From NCBI GenBank assembly GCA_902493795.1, contig CABUQZ010000001.1, forward strand, positions 108,535 through 172,534: 64,000 nt of DNA, given 5' to 3'. This DNA is from an uncultured Clostridium sp. Lineage in GTDB: Bacteria > Bacillota_I > Bacilli_A > RF39 > UBA660. The notes below the pieces were generated by a model. That model worked only from the letters and a program-made list of their open reading frames with translations, searched no databases and was not told the origin of the DNA. The position numbers and the translations under genes are program-made. Shown one piece after another: positions 49,358-57,987 of the stretch (positions are counted from its first letter, which is position 1; each line of letters opens with the position of its first letter).

Positions 49358-50122
49358 TTAACCCCCTATTTGTTTTATTTTGCTTTTAAATAACTTTCTT
49401 ACTCTTGGATAATCATAAGTATCTATATTATCCTTTTCAACTATTTCGTCAACATCAAACGCATTTTCACCAAGCATCTTAACAAATTTTTTAAGCTCTT
49501 CAGAACTCATATTTTCTATATAAAATAATGCTGCATCAAATGAAGAAAAATCTCTAACGTTTACACATAGATTCTCTTTAATTTCGTCATCAGTATAAAA
49601 TTCACGATTTGAGTAGTAATCATTTAAAAAAATTAAATGTCTTTTTGCAGTAATAAGCATTTCTTTTAGGTTATTAGCTTCAAATAATTCATTATAATTT
49701 CTATAATTATCTTTAAAAAATAAATACTGATATAAAAAGCCTAACAACCCTCCATTTATAGGATCCTCTTCTCTAGTAAGCGCAATAGAATCTCCTAGGA
49801 TTCTAACAAGTTCTGCTCTATACACATCTCTTGCTAAAAAAGTTGGATAAACTACTTTTATTCTATCTTCTCCAAAATCACAGATTGTACTTTGACGAAA
49901 AGGATTATTCTTTACGATTAACTTTCTATTTTTTAGTTTTTCTTTAGCTTTTTCTGTCATAAAATCAAAGTTTAAATCTAATAATTCAAAAACTTTTTTC
50001 CATGAAACTTTATTTGTTAAAACAAGGTCTGTTTTAAGTCCATTAAAAATATCATCGAATTTACTATCTAGTTCACGTGCAAGTTTAAGTGTGTCAATTT
50101 GTCTTTCATATAATTTATCCAT
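49358..50122 (-). CDS. Paralogous family member (YPTxxARxxY/YQYL family), copy C
   Basis: A 254-residue helical cytoplasmic protein, paralogous to 53909 and 54732. Shared motifs are WKKVFEL near the start, YPTFLARDVYRAELVRILGD, GLLGFLYQYLFF and DFSSFDAALFYIENMSSEEL. I do not recognise the family. The last codons (GG then TAA) contain the RBS of the DUF3419-like gene, and the A copy has the same ending before the B copy. It starts behind AGGTGATATT just after the pheT terminator. Confidence 0.6.
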   Translation of the reverse strand: MDKLYERQIDTLKLARELDSKFDDIFNGLKTDLVLTNKVSWKKVFELLDLNFDFMTEKAKEKLKNRKLIVKNNPFRQSTICDFGEDRIKVVYPTFLARDVYRAELVRILGDSIALTREEDPINGGLLGFLYQYLFFKDNYRNYNELFEANNLKEMLITAKRHLIFLNDYYSNREFYTDDEIKENLCVNVRDFSSFDAALFYIENMSSEELKKFVKMLGENAFDVDEIVEKDNIDTYDYPRVRKLFKSKIKQIGG

Positions 50123-50166
50123 AATATCACCTGAGTAACTATTATAATCTATTTAAAAAAAAAATA

Positions 50167-50188
50167 AAGCTTATATTTCTATAAGCTT
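50167..50188 (-). terminator. Terminator of the pheST operon
   Basis: AAGCTTATA-GAAA-TATAAGCTT on the minus strand (50167-50188) followed by TATTTTTTTT. Confidence 0.85.
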
Positions 50189-50194
50189 CATATA

Positions 50195-52573
50195 TTATTT
50201 ATCTCTTAAAACTGCATTATGTTTCTTTGTAACTTCTTCAATAATTTTATTAAATACTTGCATTACTTCTTCATCACTAAGAGTTCTAGTCATATCTCCA
50301 AATGTTAATGAGTAAGCGATTGATTTTTCAGTTGGTTTTAAATTGTTTCCTTTATATAAATCGAATACTTCTATATTAGTAAGAAGCTTTCCTGCTTTAC
50401 GTCTTATAGTATCAACTATTTCGTATGATGTTACCTTATCATCAACAATAAATGCTAAGTCTTTAGTAATTGTTGGATACTTAGAAATCTCTTTAAATTT
50501 AATAGGACGAGTTTTCTTAGCTATTATTTTATTCATACTAAGTTCCATAACATAAATATCATCTTTTGAAACGCTAGGATGAACTCTTCCCATATATCCA
50601 ACTGGTTCTTTATCAAGAGTAACTACACATGATATACCAGGATGCATTCCATCAATTGTTTCAACTTGTAATTGATATCTATTATTAAATCCTAGATAAT
50701 CAAATAAGTTTTCCATAATTCCTTTTAACAAATAAAAGTCTACTTTTGTACCTTCTTTATTCCATGTATTAGAAATATAAGATCCTTTCATTAAAACAGA
50801 TATCTTAGTTTCTTCAACATCTTTATCGTAGTATGTATTAGCAATTTCATAGATTAATACATCTTTAACACCACGAGCTTTGTTATATTCATAAGTTTTT
50901 AATAATGATGGTATAAGTGTTTGTCTTATTACCTTCTTATCATTACTCATAGGTCTTAAAAGTTCAATACTATTATGTCTATCATACTTAAATAAGTTAT
51001 TTTCTTCATCACTTATTAAAGTATATGTTCTACATTCATTAAGTCCTAAACTTCTAAGTCTATTAGAAATTAATTTTCTATATTTAACATTTCCAATATA
51101 GCTTCCATTTTTTGTTTCAGATTTAGGTAAAATAGATGGAATCTTATCAAATCCATAAAGTCTTCCTATTTCCTCGATTAAATCTTGTTTGTGTGGCTCA
51201 ACATCAAGTCTTCTATTTGGTATAGTAACAGTATAAGTTGTACCATCTTTTTTATAATCAAATCCTAAGTTATTAAGACTTCTTTCTACATCTTCACAAG
51301 TAATATCAATTCCTAAAACAGTGTTAACCTCATCTAAAGTAACTGAAGCAACTTTTTCTTTTTTATCGATATTATCGTAAACAACGGTATCGCTTAATAC
51401 TTTACCATCAGCGTACTTTTCAAGTAAATGACAAGCTCTTTCAATTGCATAATTACAATTTTCCCAGTTTAGTCCACGCTCGTATCTTAATGATGCTTCA
51501 CTTCTTAAATCAAGTCTTAATGAAGTATAACGAACATTGTATGGATTAAATATTGCACTTTCTATTAATACATCTTTAGTAGTTTCATCAACATCAGTGT
51601 TTTCTCCACCCATAACACCAGCAATACAAACAGGTTTATTTCCATCTGTAATTACAATATCTTCACTAGTTAAAGTTCTTTCTTTCTTATCAAGAGTCTT
51701 AATAAGTTCATTATCTCCTGCCATACGAACCTTTATTTTGTCACCTAATTTATCTTTATCGAAGAAGTGTAAAGGTTGTCCAAACTCTAACATAACATAG
51801 TTTGAAATATCAACTACATTGTTAATAGGTCTCATTCCTGCAGCAATAAGTCTATGCTTAATGAAATCTGGAGACTCTTTAATTTTAACTCCTGTAACCA
51901 TTTTAGCATTGTACATCATGCAATTTGGAGTATCAATTTCTAAAGAAAAATGTTTTTTAACAGAATCTTTAATAGGACTTGTAGACATATCAGGTAAAGT
52001 AACTTTCTTACCTAACACACTAGCAACTTCATAAGCAAAACCAATATGATTAGTACAATCAATATTACGATTTGGATTTAAGTCAAGTTCATAAATTGTA
52101 TCATCAAGTCCCATTTCTTTAATAGGATCACTTCCAACTTCATAACTATCTGGAAGAATATGAATTCCTTTAGAGTAGTTCTCTTCATTTTTTTCTTCAA
52201 GACCTAATTCAAATAAAGCACAAATCATTCCATTTGATTCAACTCCACGAATTTTACTTGCTTTAATTTCGAAATCACCAGGTAAAACAGCACCAGGAAG
52301 AGCTACTATTACTTTAATTCCTTTTTGAACGTTAGAAGCTCCACATACTATTTGAATAGTATTGCTACCAATATCTACCTTACAAACGTGTAAGTGATCA
52401 GAATCAGGATGCATATCGCATTCTAAAACTTTTCCAACTACTAAATTATTTAATTCGTTACATGTAACTTTTTCAACATTAACACCAGCATCAGTAACTT
52501 TTCTAGCTAAATCTTTTAAATCAACTCCATCAAGATTAACGTACTCTTTTACCCAATTCATACTAATAGCCAT
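50195..52573 (-). CDS. pheT: Phenylalanyl-tRNA synthetase beta subunit
   Basis: Beta subunit of the (alpha-beta)2 class II enzyme that charges tRNA-Phe; it carries the editing site and tRNA anchoring. The N-terminal MAISMNWVKEYVNL, EMAP-like OB domain (HLHVCKVDIG), B3/B4 editing domain, B5 domain and C-terminal FDX anticodon-binding domain (ISKYPTITKDLAFIV) are in the right order. Length 792 from the ATG at 52573 behind AAGGAG. It starts one base after pheS. Controlled by the upstream T-box. Confidence 0.97.
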   Translation of the reverse strand: MAISMNWVKEYVNLDGVDLKDLARKVTDAGVNVEKVTCNELNNLVVGKVLECDMHPDSDHLHVCKVDIGSNTIQIVCGASNVQKGIKVIVALPGAVLPGDFEIKASKIRGVESNGMICALFELGLEEKNEENYSKGIHILPDSYEVGSDPIKEMGLDDTIYELDLNPNRNIDCTNHIGFAYEVASVLGKKVTLPDMSTSPIKDSVKKHFSLEIDTPNCMMYNAKMVTGVKIKESPDFIKHRLIAAGMRPINNVVDISNYVMLEFGQPLHFFDKDKLGDKIKVRMAGDNELIKTLDKKERTLTSEDIVITDGNKPVCIAGVMGGENTDVDETTKDVLIESAIFNPYNVRYTSLRLDLRSEASLRYERGLNWENCNYAIERACHLLEKYADGKVLSDTVVYDNIDKKEKVASVTLDEVNTVLGIDITCEDVERSLNNLGFDYKKDGTTYTVTIPNRRLDVEPHKQDLIEEIGRLYGFDKIPSILPKSETKNGSYIGNVKYRKLISNRLRSLGLNECRTYTLISDEENNLFKYDRHNSIELLRPMSNDKKVIRQTLIPSLLKTYEYNKARGVKDVLIYEIANTYYDKDVEETKISVLMKGSYISNTWNKEGTKVDFYLLKGIMENLFDYLGFNNRYQLQVETIDGMHPGISCVVTLDKEPVGYMGRVHPSVSKDDIYVMELSMNKIIAKKTRPIKFKEISKYPTITKDLAFIVDDKVTSYEIVDTIRRKAGKLLTNIEVFDLYKGNNLKPTEKSIAYSLTFGDMTRTLSDEEVMQVFNKIIEEVTKKHNAVLRDK

Positions 52574-52574
52574 T

Positions 52575-53627
52575 TTAGTCACTCTCCTTTCTGTCAAATG
52601 TTTCTTTATGTCTTAAATCATTTGTATAAAATGTTCTAACATCAGTAATTCCATATTTTAACATAGCAAGACGTTCAGCCCCAAATCCAAAGGCAAATCC
52701 ACTCCATTTTGTCGAATCATATCCACAGTTATCAAGTACATTATGATGAACAATTCCAGCACCACCTACTGTAATCCAACCAGTACCCTTACAAATACTA
52801 CATCCTTTACCACCACAGTTAAAGCAAGATATATCCATTTCAACAGATGGTTCAGTAAATGGATAGAAACTAGGACGGAATCTTGTTTCACGATCATTTC
52901 CAAACAAATGTTTAGCTAAAACATCAAAAGTAGCCTTTAAATTAGCAAGTGAAACATCTTTATCAACTAGTAATCCTTCTATTTGAGTAAACTGATGAGA
53001 ATGTGTTGCATCATCATCATCTCTCCTATAAGTCTTACCAGGACAAATAATTCTAATTGGAGTCTTCTCTTTATTTTCTAACATTGTTCTAATTTGAACA
53101 GGAGAAGTTTGACTTCTTAAAAGAGTTGTATCTCCTTCTGTGTAGAATGTGTCTTGCGCATCTCTTGCAGGATGTCCCTTAGGTAAATTCAAAAGTTCAA
53201 AGTTATATAAATCCTTCTCAACTTCAGGCCCTTCAACAACATCATATCCCATAGAAATCATTAGTTCTTCAACATCTTCAATTAACTTCTCAAGAATATT
53301 TGCTCCACCAACACTTACTTTTGTACTAGGAAGAGTTATATCAATCTTTTCACTTTCAAGTTTTTTATTTAATTCATCTTCTTTTAACTTTTCAAGAAGA
53401 GCATCAATTTTTTCAGTTACTTCCTTTTTTAACTCATTAGAAAGTCTTCCAACTTCTTTTTTTTCTTCAATTGATAAGCTTGCCATATCTTTAGTAAGTT
53501 CAGTAACTAGCCCCTTCTTACCTAAATATTTAACTTTTAATTCACTTAAACTTTGAATATCTTCAATAGATTCTAAGTCTTTATTAAGGTTTTCTTTAAT
53601 CTCATTAACTTTTTCTAAAGTACTCAT
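52575..53627 (-). CDS. pheS: Phenylalanyl-tRNA synthetase alpha subunit
   Basis: Catalytic subunit of PheRS. The coiled-coil N-terminus (residues 1-85) is followed by class II motifs: motif 2 TYRRDDDDATHSHQFTQIEG (near residue 195) and motif 3 FGFGAERLAMLKYG. The Cys-rich insert CFNCGGKGCSIC is typical of many Firmicutes. Length 350 from the ATG at 53627 behind AAAGGAGA. First gene of the T-box operon. Confidence 0.97.
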   Translation of the reverse strand: MSTLEKVNEIKENLNKDLESIEDIQSLSELKVKYLGKKGLVTELTKDMASLSIEEKKEVGRLSNELKKEVTEKIDALLEKLKEDELNKKLESEKIDITLPSTKVSVGGANILEKLIEDVEELMISMGYDVVEGPEVEKDLYNFELLNLPKGHPARDAQDTFYTEGDTTLLRSQTSPVQIRTMLENKEKTPIRIICPGKTYRRDDDDATHSHQFTQIEGLLVDKDVSLANLKATFDVLAKHLFGNDRETRFRPSFYPFTEPSVEMDISCFNCGGKGCSICKGTGWITVGGAGIVHHNVLDNCGYDSTKWSGFAFGFGAERLAMLKYGITDVRTFYTNDLRHKETFDRKESD

Positions 53628-53643
53628 AATATCTCTCCTTTCA

Positions 53644-53880
53644 AAATAAAAAGAGCACTTCATCCAAAGGACGAAATGCTCGTGGTACCACCTTATTTTA
53701 GTAAATAACTTACTCTTTAAATTCTTTAACGTGAATTACTCGTTTACTATTAATAAAAGCCTATAGGACGAATTCATAAAGTATTTATTTGTTGTCTTCC
53801 ACCTAACACAACTCTCTAGAAATAAATTATCTTTATTACTACTTCCTAATCACAGCCATCAATATGACTATAATTATAGC
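53644..53880 (-). promoter_or_regulatory. T-box leader (tRNA-Phe responsive) of pheST
   Basis: The T-box sequence AAGGTGGTACCACGAG (minus strand, 53694-53679) lies just upstream of a terminator hairpin (GAGCA.TTC.TCC stem, 53653-53665 with 53669-53681) and a T-run. Stem I features AGGAAGTAGTAA and GGTGGAAGACAAC are visible. The specifier region GAATTC (53770-53775) gives UUC, a Phe codon. Uncharged tRNA-Phe is expected to stabilise the antiterminator and turn on pheST. Confidence 0.9.
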
Positions 53881-53900
53881 ACAAGTTTTTTCTTTTGCAA
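53873..53900 (-). promoter_or_regulatory. Promoter of the pheST T-box transcript
   Basis: On the minus strand TTGCAA (53900-53895), a 16-base spacer and TATAAT (53878-53873). Confidence 0.7.
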
Positions 53901-53908
53901 TAACGAAA

Positions 53909-54727
53909 TTAAAAACTATTTTTTCTTGCTCTAATTACCTTTTTTAACTCATTTCCCTCTTCTAATTTAGAAGTATTTTGAGTTATATATACTTCAGTTC
54001 TTTTAGGATAAAATGATTCTTGTTCAACTTCTCTTACCACTTCAACTGGATCTATTCTATTATCATTTATTTTATCAATAAGTTGAAGTGAAGTCTCTAA
54101 AGATATTAAAGTTCTACGTATTTTTTCAACTGCCTTTTCATATTCTTCAATTGAAATTTTACCTTGAAGAAATAACTGTCTCGCATTCAAAAATTCATTG
54201 ATATCATCAATTTTTCCTTTAAAGTTAATATCAATAAAGACATCTTTAGCCTTCTTTTTATCAAAGCTAGTTCTATAAAAGTATAAATACTGATATATTA
54301 AACCCAAAACATCACTATAATCACTACTAGAATTACTTGAAATTAGGTTTCCACATACTTTTACAAACTCTGGTTTATAAATAGCTCTTGCTGAAAACGT
54401 TGGAAAACCAACTTCTATTTTTTTATTACTATCACCACTACTTACCCATTTACCATATATTTTCTGGTTAAATGGATTCTTTTTTAAAACGATATCATGA
54501 CTTCCTAAAATATAAGGCGTGATACCTCCAACATATTCTTTTATAATATTATATGAAGAAAAAACTGTTGGCCATGTTGTTCTTTCTATAGTTCTTTTTT
54601 TATAATCTTCTAGAAATGTTCTAAAAGTGTTTTCATCTTCTTTTAAATCTTTAGCTACTTTAAAAATAGCATCCCCTTTTTCTTTTATTTCATGTTCTTT
54701 ATAATAATCATATCCAATACTTGTCAT
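53909..54727 (-). CDS. Paralogous family member (YQYL family), copy B
   Basis: A 272-residue helical protein. It shares TTWPTVFSSYNIIKEYVG, FPTFSARAIYKPEFVKVCGN and VLGLIYQYLYF with copies A and C. It is more divergent and longer at the C-terminus (basic end KVIRARKNSF), and lacks the clear SFDAAL motif; the corresponding region reads SLETSLQLID. Unknown family. It starts four bases after copy A, with the GGGGG RBS in the end of copy A, so translation is coupled. Confidence 0.6.
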   Translation of the reverse strand: MTSIGYDYYKEHEIKEKGDAIFKVAKDLKEDENTFRTFLEDYKKRTIERTTWPTVFSSYNIIKEYVGGITPYILGSHDIVLKKNPFNQKIYGKWVSSGDSNKKIEVGFPTFSARAIYKPEFVKVCGNLISSNSSSDYSDVLGLIYQYLYFYRTSFDKKKAKDVFIDINFKGKIDDINEFLNARQLFLQGKISIEEYEKAVEKIRRTLISLETSLQLIDKINDNRIDPVEVVREVEQESFYPKRTEVYITQNTSKLEEGNELKKVIRARKNSF

Positions 54728-54731
54728 TTTT

Positions 54732-55511
54732 TTACCCCCTATTATTTTTTCTTTTATCTATTGTTTTCCTAAAACTATGATAGTTATATGTGTTAATTCC
54801 AATATCTCTAACCATATCCTCAATGCATTCTGGATTTTCTCCCATTTCTTTAATGAATTGTAGAACGCCTTCTTTATCTAGAGACATTTTATCGATCAAT
54901 TGAAGTGCTGCATCAAATGATGAATATGACTGTACTGCAGTAAAAAGTGAACTACAATAATAACCTTCAGAGTCCTTTTTTTCTCCAAACAATTCTTTAT
55001 CTTTAAGAAAATCACGAGCTTGTTTTAGTTTTCCAGCCATATTAAGATCTTCAAAAGTTTTTCTTGCATCTTTATCTGTTTCCAACAAATATAAGTATTG
55101 ATACATTAATCCTAAAAGTTCATTATATTCATTTCCATATCCTTGATCACCTGAAACAGTACAACCACATAATTTTGCTACTTCTGGTTTATACTCTTCT
55201 CTTGCACTATAAGTTGGAAATAACATTTCAGATTTTGAACGTAATACATAATAACTAATATTTCTTAAAAGTACATTTCTATCAAATTGTATATTAGCAT
55301 TTTTTAGTGTATCTTTAGCTTTATCTCCCATATACTTATCTATTACATCGCTAGCTTTATATATTGATTCCCATGTTGTTTTTTCTTTTCTTCTTTTTGC
55401 TAAATCACGATCGAATTGTTTAAATAAATCCTTGTTTCTTTCGATTTCTTCTGACATCATAGTAGTATCATACTCTCTATGATATGATCTTGTATATCCT
55501 GTAGTATTCAT
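54732..55511 (-). CDS. Paralogous family member (YQYL family), copy A
   Basis: A 259-residue helical cytoplasmic protein. Shared motifs are TTWESIYKASDVIDKYMGDK, FPTYSAREEYKPEVAKLCG, LLGLMYQYLYLL and SSFDAALQLIDKM. Copy C matches this one best outside the N-terminus. No family recognised. It has a near-consensus extended -10 promoter (55558-55586) and lies just downstream of the sigma-70-like gene, which could direct or depend on it. Confidence 0.6.
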   Translation of the reverse strand: MNTTGYTRSYHREYDTTMMSEEIERNKDLFKQFDRDLAKRRKEKTTWESIYKASDVIDKYMGDKAKDTLKNANIQFDRNVLLRNISYYVLRSKSEMLFPTYSAREEYKPEVAKLCGCTVSGDQGYGNEYNELLGLMYQYLYLLETDKDARKTFEDLNMAGKLKQARDFLKDKELFGEKKDSEGYYCSSLFTAVQSYSSFDAALQLIDKMSLDKEGVLQFIKEMGENPECIEDMVRDIGINTYNYHSFRKTIDKRKNNRG

Positions 55512-55557
55512 AATATCTCCCCCTTTTTATTACATACTAACCTCAATGGTGACACAT

Positions 55558-55586
55558 ATTATACCACAAAAACGTTATAAAATCAA
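55558..55586 (-). promoter_or_regulatory. Extended -10 promoter of the copy A-copy B operon
   Basis: On the minus strand TTGATT (55586-55581), a 17-base spacer ending in TTTTTGTGG and TATAAT (55563-55558). Confidence 0.7.
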
Positions 55587-55645
55587 GGAAAACAAAAATA
55601 CGTGTGACTAGACAAAATGATATTTAATAATGATTATTATAAAAA

Positions 55646-56545
55646 CTATATATATTTATTTAATTTATCATTATTTCTTAATTTTCTTAAAGCTCTTCTT
55701 TTAGCATTTTCTATATCGTTTTCTTTTAACCCAAGACATTTTGAAATTTCAGTATAGGTTAATCCTCGAAAACCATCCATATCATATGATAATTGCATCA
55801 CTTTGCGTTCTAGACTGCTTAATTTATCAAGTGCGTCGTTATAGTCACACATGAATTGTTTAGATGATATGTTTTTTATAAAATCCCCATCATATAAATC
55901 ATTTCTTTTCATGTACAAAATAGCAGCAGGTGATTCTGGTATCTCTTTATCGTCATAGTTAAAACTTAATTCTTTAACTTTATTTCCATATCTATCATAT
56001 TTAGAGTTCATATTATGAACATAAATGTAAACATCACGATAGGATAAGTGTTCCCATCTTGCAACATTCTTAATAATATTTCTTTCTATACATTTAGATA
56101 CATATAATTCAAAAACTGGTTCTTCAGAGTGAAGTGCATATTTTACACAACTTATAAGAGCTTCTAAGCATAAATAATATAGTCTTTCCTGTGATATTTT
56201 CCCATTAAACAAATGATACCATTTTCTAGTTGACTTAAAAACCATATACATAGAACCCTCAATAATAATTTTTTGTGCAGTTCTACTTAAATGTTTTTTC
56301 TTTGGAAAGCTATATTTTTTTCTTAATTCCTCTTCTTTTTTTAAAAGCTCATTATCTTCGAAAATTGTAGCTAATATTCTTTCTTCAGGCGTCATTATAC
56401 AAGTATTTTTTCTATACTCATCAATTTCTTCTTTATAATTAATCCAAGTAGCACCTTCATTACGAAATATTTCGATAATTTCTTCTTCACTTAACGAAAA
56501 TGAATGCTCTTTCCAATCGCTTTCAATTGTATCCAAATCAAACAT
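55646..56545 (-). CDS. Divergent sigma-70 family protein
   Basis: A 299-residue protein. The C-terminal 55 residues form a sigma-4-like HTH: LSSLERKVMQLSYDMDGFRG, then LTYTEISKCLGLKENDIENA and KRRALRKLR. A sigma-2-like region covers about residues 115-185 (LYYLCLEALISCVKYAL, then YVSKCIERNIIKNVARWEHL). The N-terminal 100 residues are unrelated to known sigma regions. It is clearly divergent, so it may be an alternative sigma factor or a sigma-fold regulator. It lies at the upstream end of the unrecognised gene island. RBS GAGGTGG. Confidence 0.7.
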   Translation of the reverse strand: MFDLDTIESDWKEHSFSLSEEEIIEIFRNEGATWINYKEEIDEYRKNTCIMTPEERILATIFEDNELLKKEEELRKKYSFPKKKHLSRTAQKIIIEGSMYMVFKSTRKWYHLFNGKISQERLYYLCLEALISCVKYALHSEEPVFELYVSKCIERNIIKNVARWEHLSYRDVYIYVHNMNSKYDRYGNKVKELSFNYDDKEIPESPAAILYMKRNDLYDGDFIKNISSKQFMCDYNDALDKLSSLERKVMQLSYDMDGFRGLTYTEISKCLGLKENDIENAKRRALRKLRNNDKLNKYI

Positions 56546-56594
56546 ATATCCACCTCATTAATTGTAGATTATAATAACATAAAGTAATTAAAAA

Positions 56595-56627
56595 GAAAAA
56601 AAGTATTTCAAAACACTTTAAAATACT
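56595..56627 (-). terminator. Terminator after rarA
   Basis: AGTATTT/AAATACT hairpin on the minus strand (56602-56627) followed by TTTTTTTC. Confidence 0.65.
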
Positions 56628-56654
56628 CTGAAATAAATTTATAAATTTTGTAAT

Positions 56655-57974
56655 TTAATTATCAGGATTACTTTTCTTAATTCTTTTAATTCTTTCTAAT
56701 ACTTCTTTAATATCTTTTTCTTTACCTATTCCACAAGGTTCGTAGTAGACGTGTCCTCTAAGTTTTTTAGGAAGGCACTCCATATTTGTTATTTTATCTT
56801 CAAAGTCATGAGCATACTTGTATCCTTTACCATTTCCTAAAGAAGCATCAAGCTTAGTAACTGCATTTCTAAGGTGAAGTGGAACTCCTTCATTCATTGT
56901 TGAAACCGCGTCTTCTCTTGCTTTACTATAAGCAGTATATAAAGAGTTAGATTTAGGAGATACACTTAAGTACACAACTGCTTGCGCAAGATTAACGTTA
57001 CACTCAGGTACTCCAATATAATGTGATGCTTCATAAGAAGATACTGCAATAGAAAGTGCAGAAGGATTAGCGAGTCCAACGTCTTCAGATGCAAATCTAA
57101 TTAAACGTCTTGCAATATATAATGGGTCTTCCCCACCTTCTAACATACGAGCAAGATAGTATAACGCTGCATCAGGATCACTATTTCTCATTGACTTATG
57201 TAAAGCAGATATAAGGTTATAATGGTTTTCTCCATTCTTATCATATAATGTCATCTTTTCATCTAATGATTTAGTAATTAACTCTTTAGTAATTGTTCTT
57301 TTACTATTTTTCTGTTTAGCAAGACTAATAACATTTTCTAAAGTATTTAAAGCTCCTCTTGCATCCCCTGAAGCAATAGAAGAAATATATTCTATACAAG
57401 GATCACTAATAACAACATTTTTATAACTTTCTATTTTATCTAAAGCATTTTTTAATACTTTATTTAAATCTTCAACTGATAAACTTTCTAAAACATACAC
57501 TTTTGTTCTTGATAAAAGGGCACTATTTACTTCAAACGATGGGTTTTCAGTTGTTGCTCCAATAAGAATAATTACCCCTTTTTCAACATAAGGCAAAAAA
57601 GCATCTTGTTGCGCTTTATTAAATCTATGAATTTCATCTACAAATAAAATTGTTTTTCTATTATTAGAATTATTAAACTTAGCAAGTTCTATTATCTCTT
57701 TTATTTCTTTAACTCCACTAGTTACTGCACTTAACTCATAAAATGCTGAATTAGTCTCGTTAGCAATAATATGAGCAAGTGTTGTTTTACCAACACCTGG
57801 AGGTCCCCAAAATATCATAGAAGTAACTTTATCTTCTTCAATCATCGTTCTAATTGGAGAATTCTTCCCAACAAGTTTAACTTGTCCATAAAACTCATCT
57901 AATGTTTTAGGTCTCATTTTATCAGCAAGAGGTTGATATGCTAAATTTTCGTTAATATCAAATAAACTATTCAT
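56655..57974 (-). CDS. rarA: Replication-associated recombination protein A (AAA+ ATPase)
   Basis: RarA/MgsA/WRNIP1-type clamp-loader-like ATPase that acts at stalled replication forks. Walker A is WGPPGVGKTT, Walker B VDEIHRFNKAQQDAFLP, sensor 1 IGATTENPSFE, followed by an arginine-finger-type LLSRTKVY. The C-terminal tetramerisation domain has the family block RHYYEP-like GHVYYEP. Start ATG at 57974 behind GGGGGT (439 residues). It is separated from the sigma-like gene by its terminator. Confidence 0.93.
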   Translation of the reverse strand: MNSLFDINENLAYQPLADKMRPKTLDEFYGQVKLVGKNSPIRTMIEEDKVTSMIFWGPPGVGKTTLAHIIANETNSAFYELSAVTSGVKEIKEIIELAKFNNSNNRKTILFVDEIHRFNKAQQDAFLPYVEKGVIILIGATTENPSFEVNSALLSRTKVYVLESLSVEDLNKVLKNALDKIESYKNVVISDPCIEYISSIASGDARGALNTLENVISLAKQKNSKRTITKELITKSLDEKMTLYDKNGENHYNLISALHKSMRNSDPDAALYYLARMLEGGEDPLYIARRLIRFASEDVGLANPSALSIAVSSYEASHYIGVPECNVNLAQAVVYLSVSPKSNSLYTAYSKAREDAVSTMNEGVPLHLRNAVTKLDASLGNGKGYKYAHDFEDKITNMECLPKKLRGHVYYEPCGIGKEKDIKEVLERIKRIKKSNPDN

Positions 57975-57987
57975 AATTACCCCCAAA

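Noticed and set aside
51537..52034. Plus-strand frames inside pheT
   Set aside because: Antisense shadows of a highly conserved gene.
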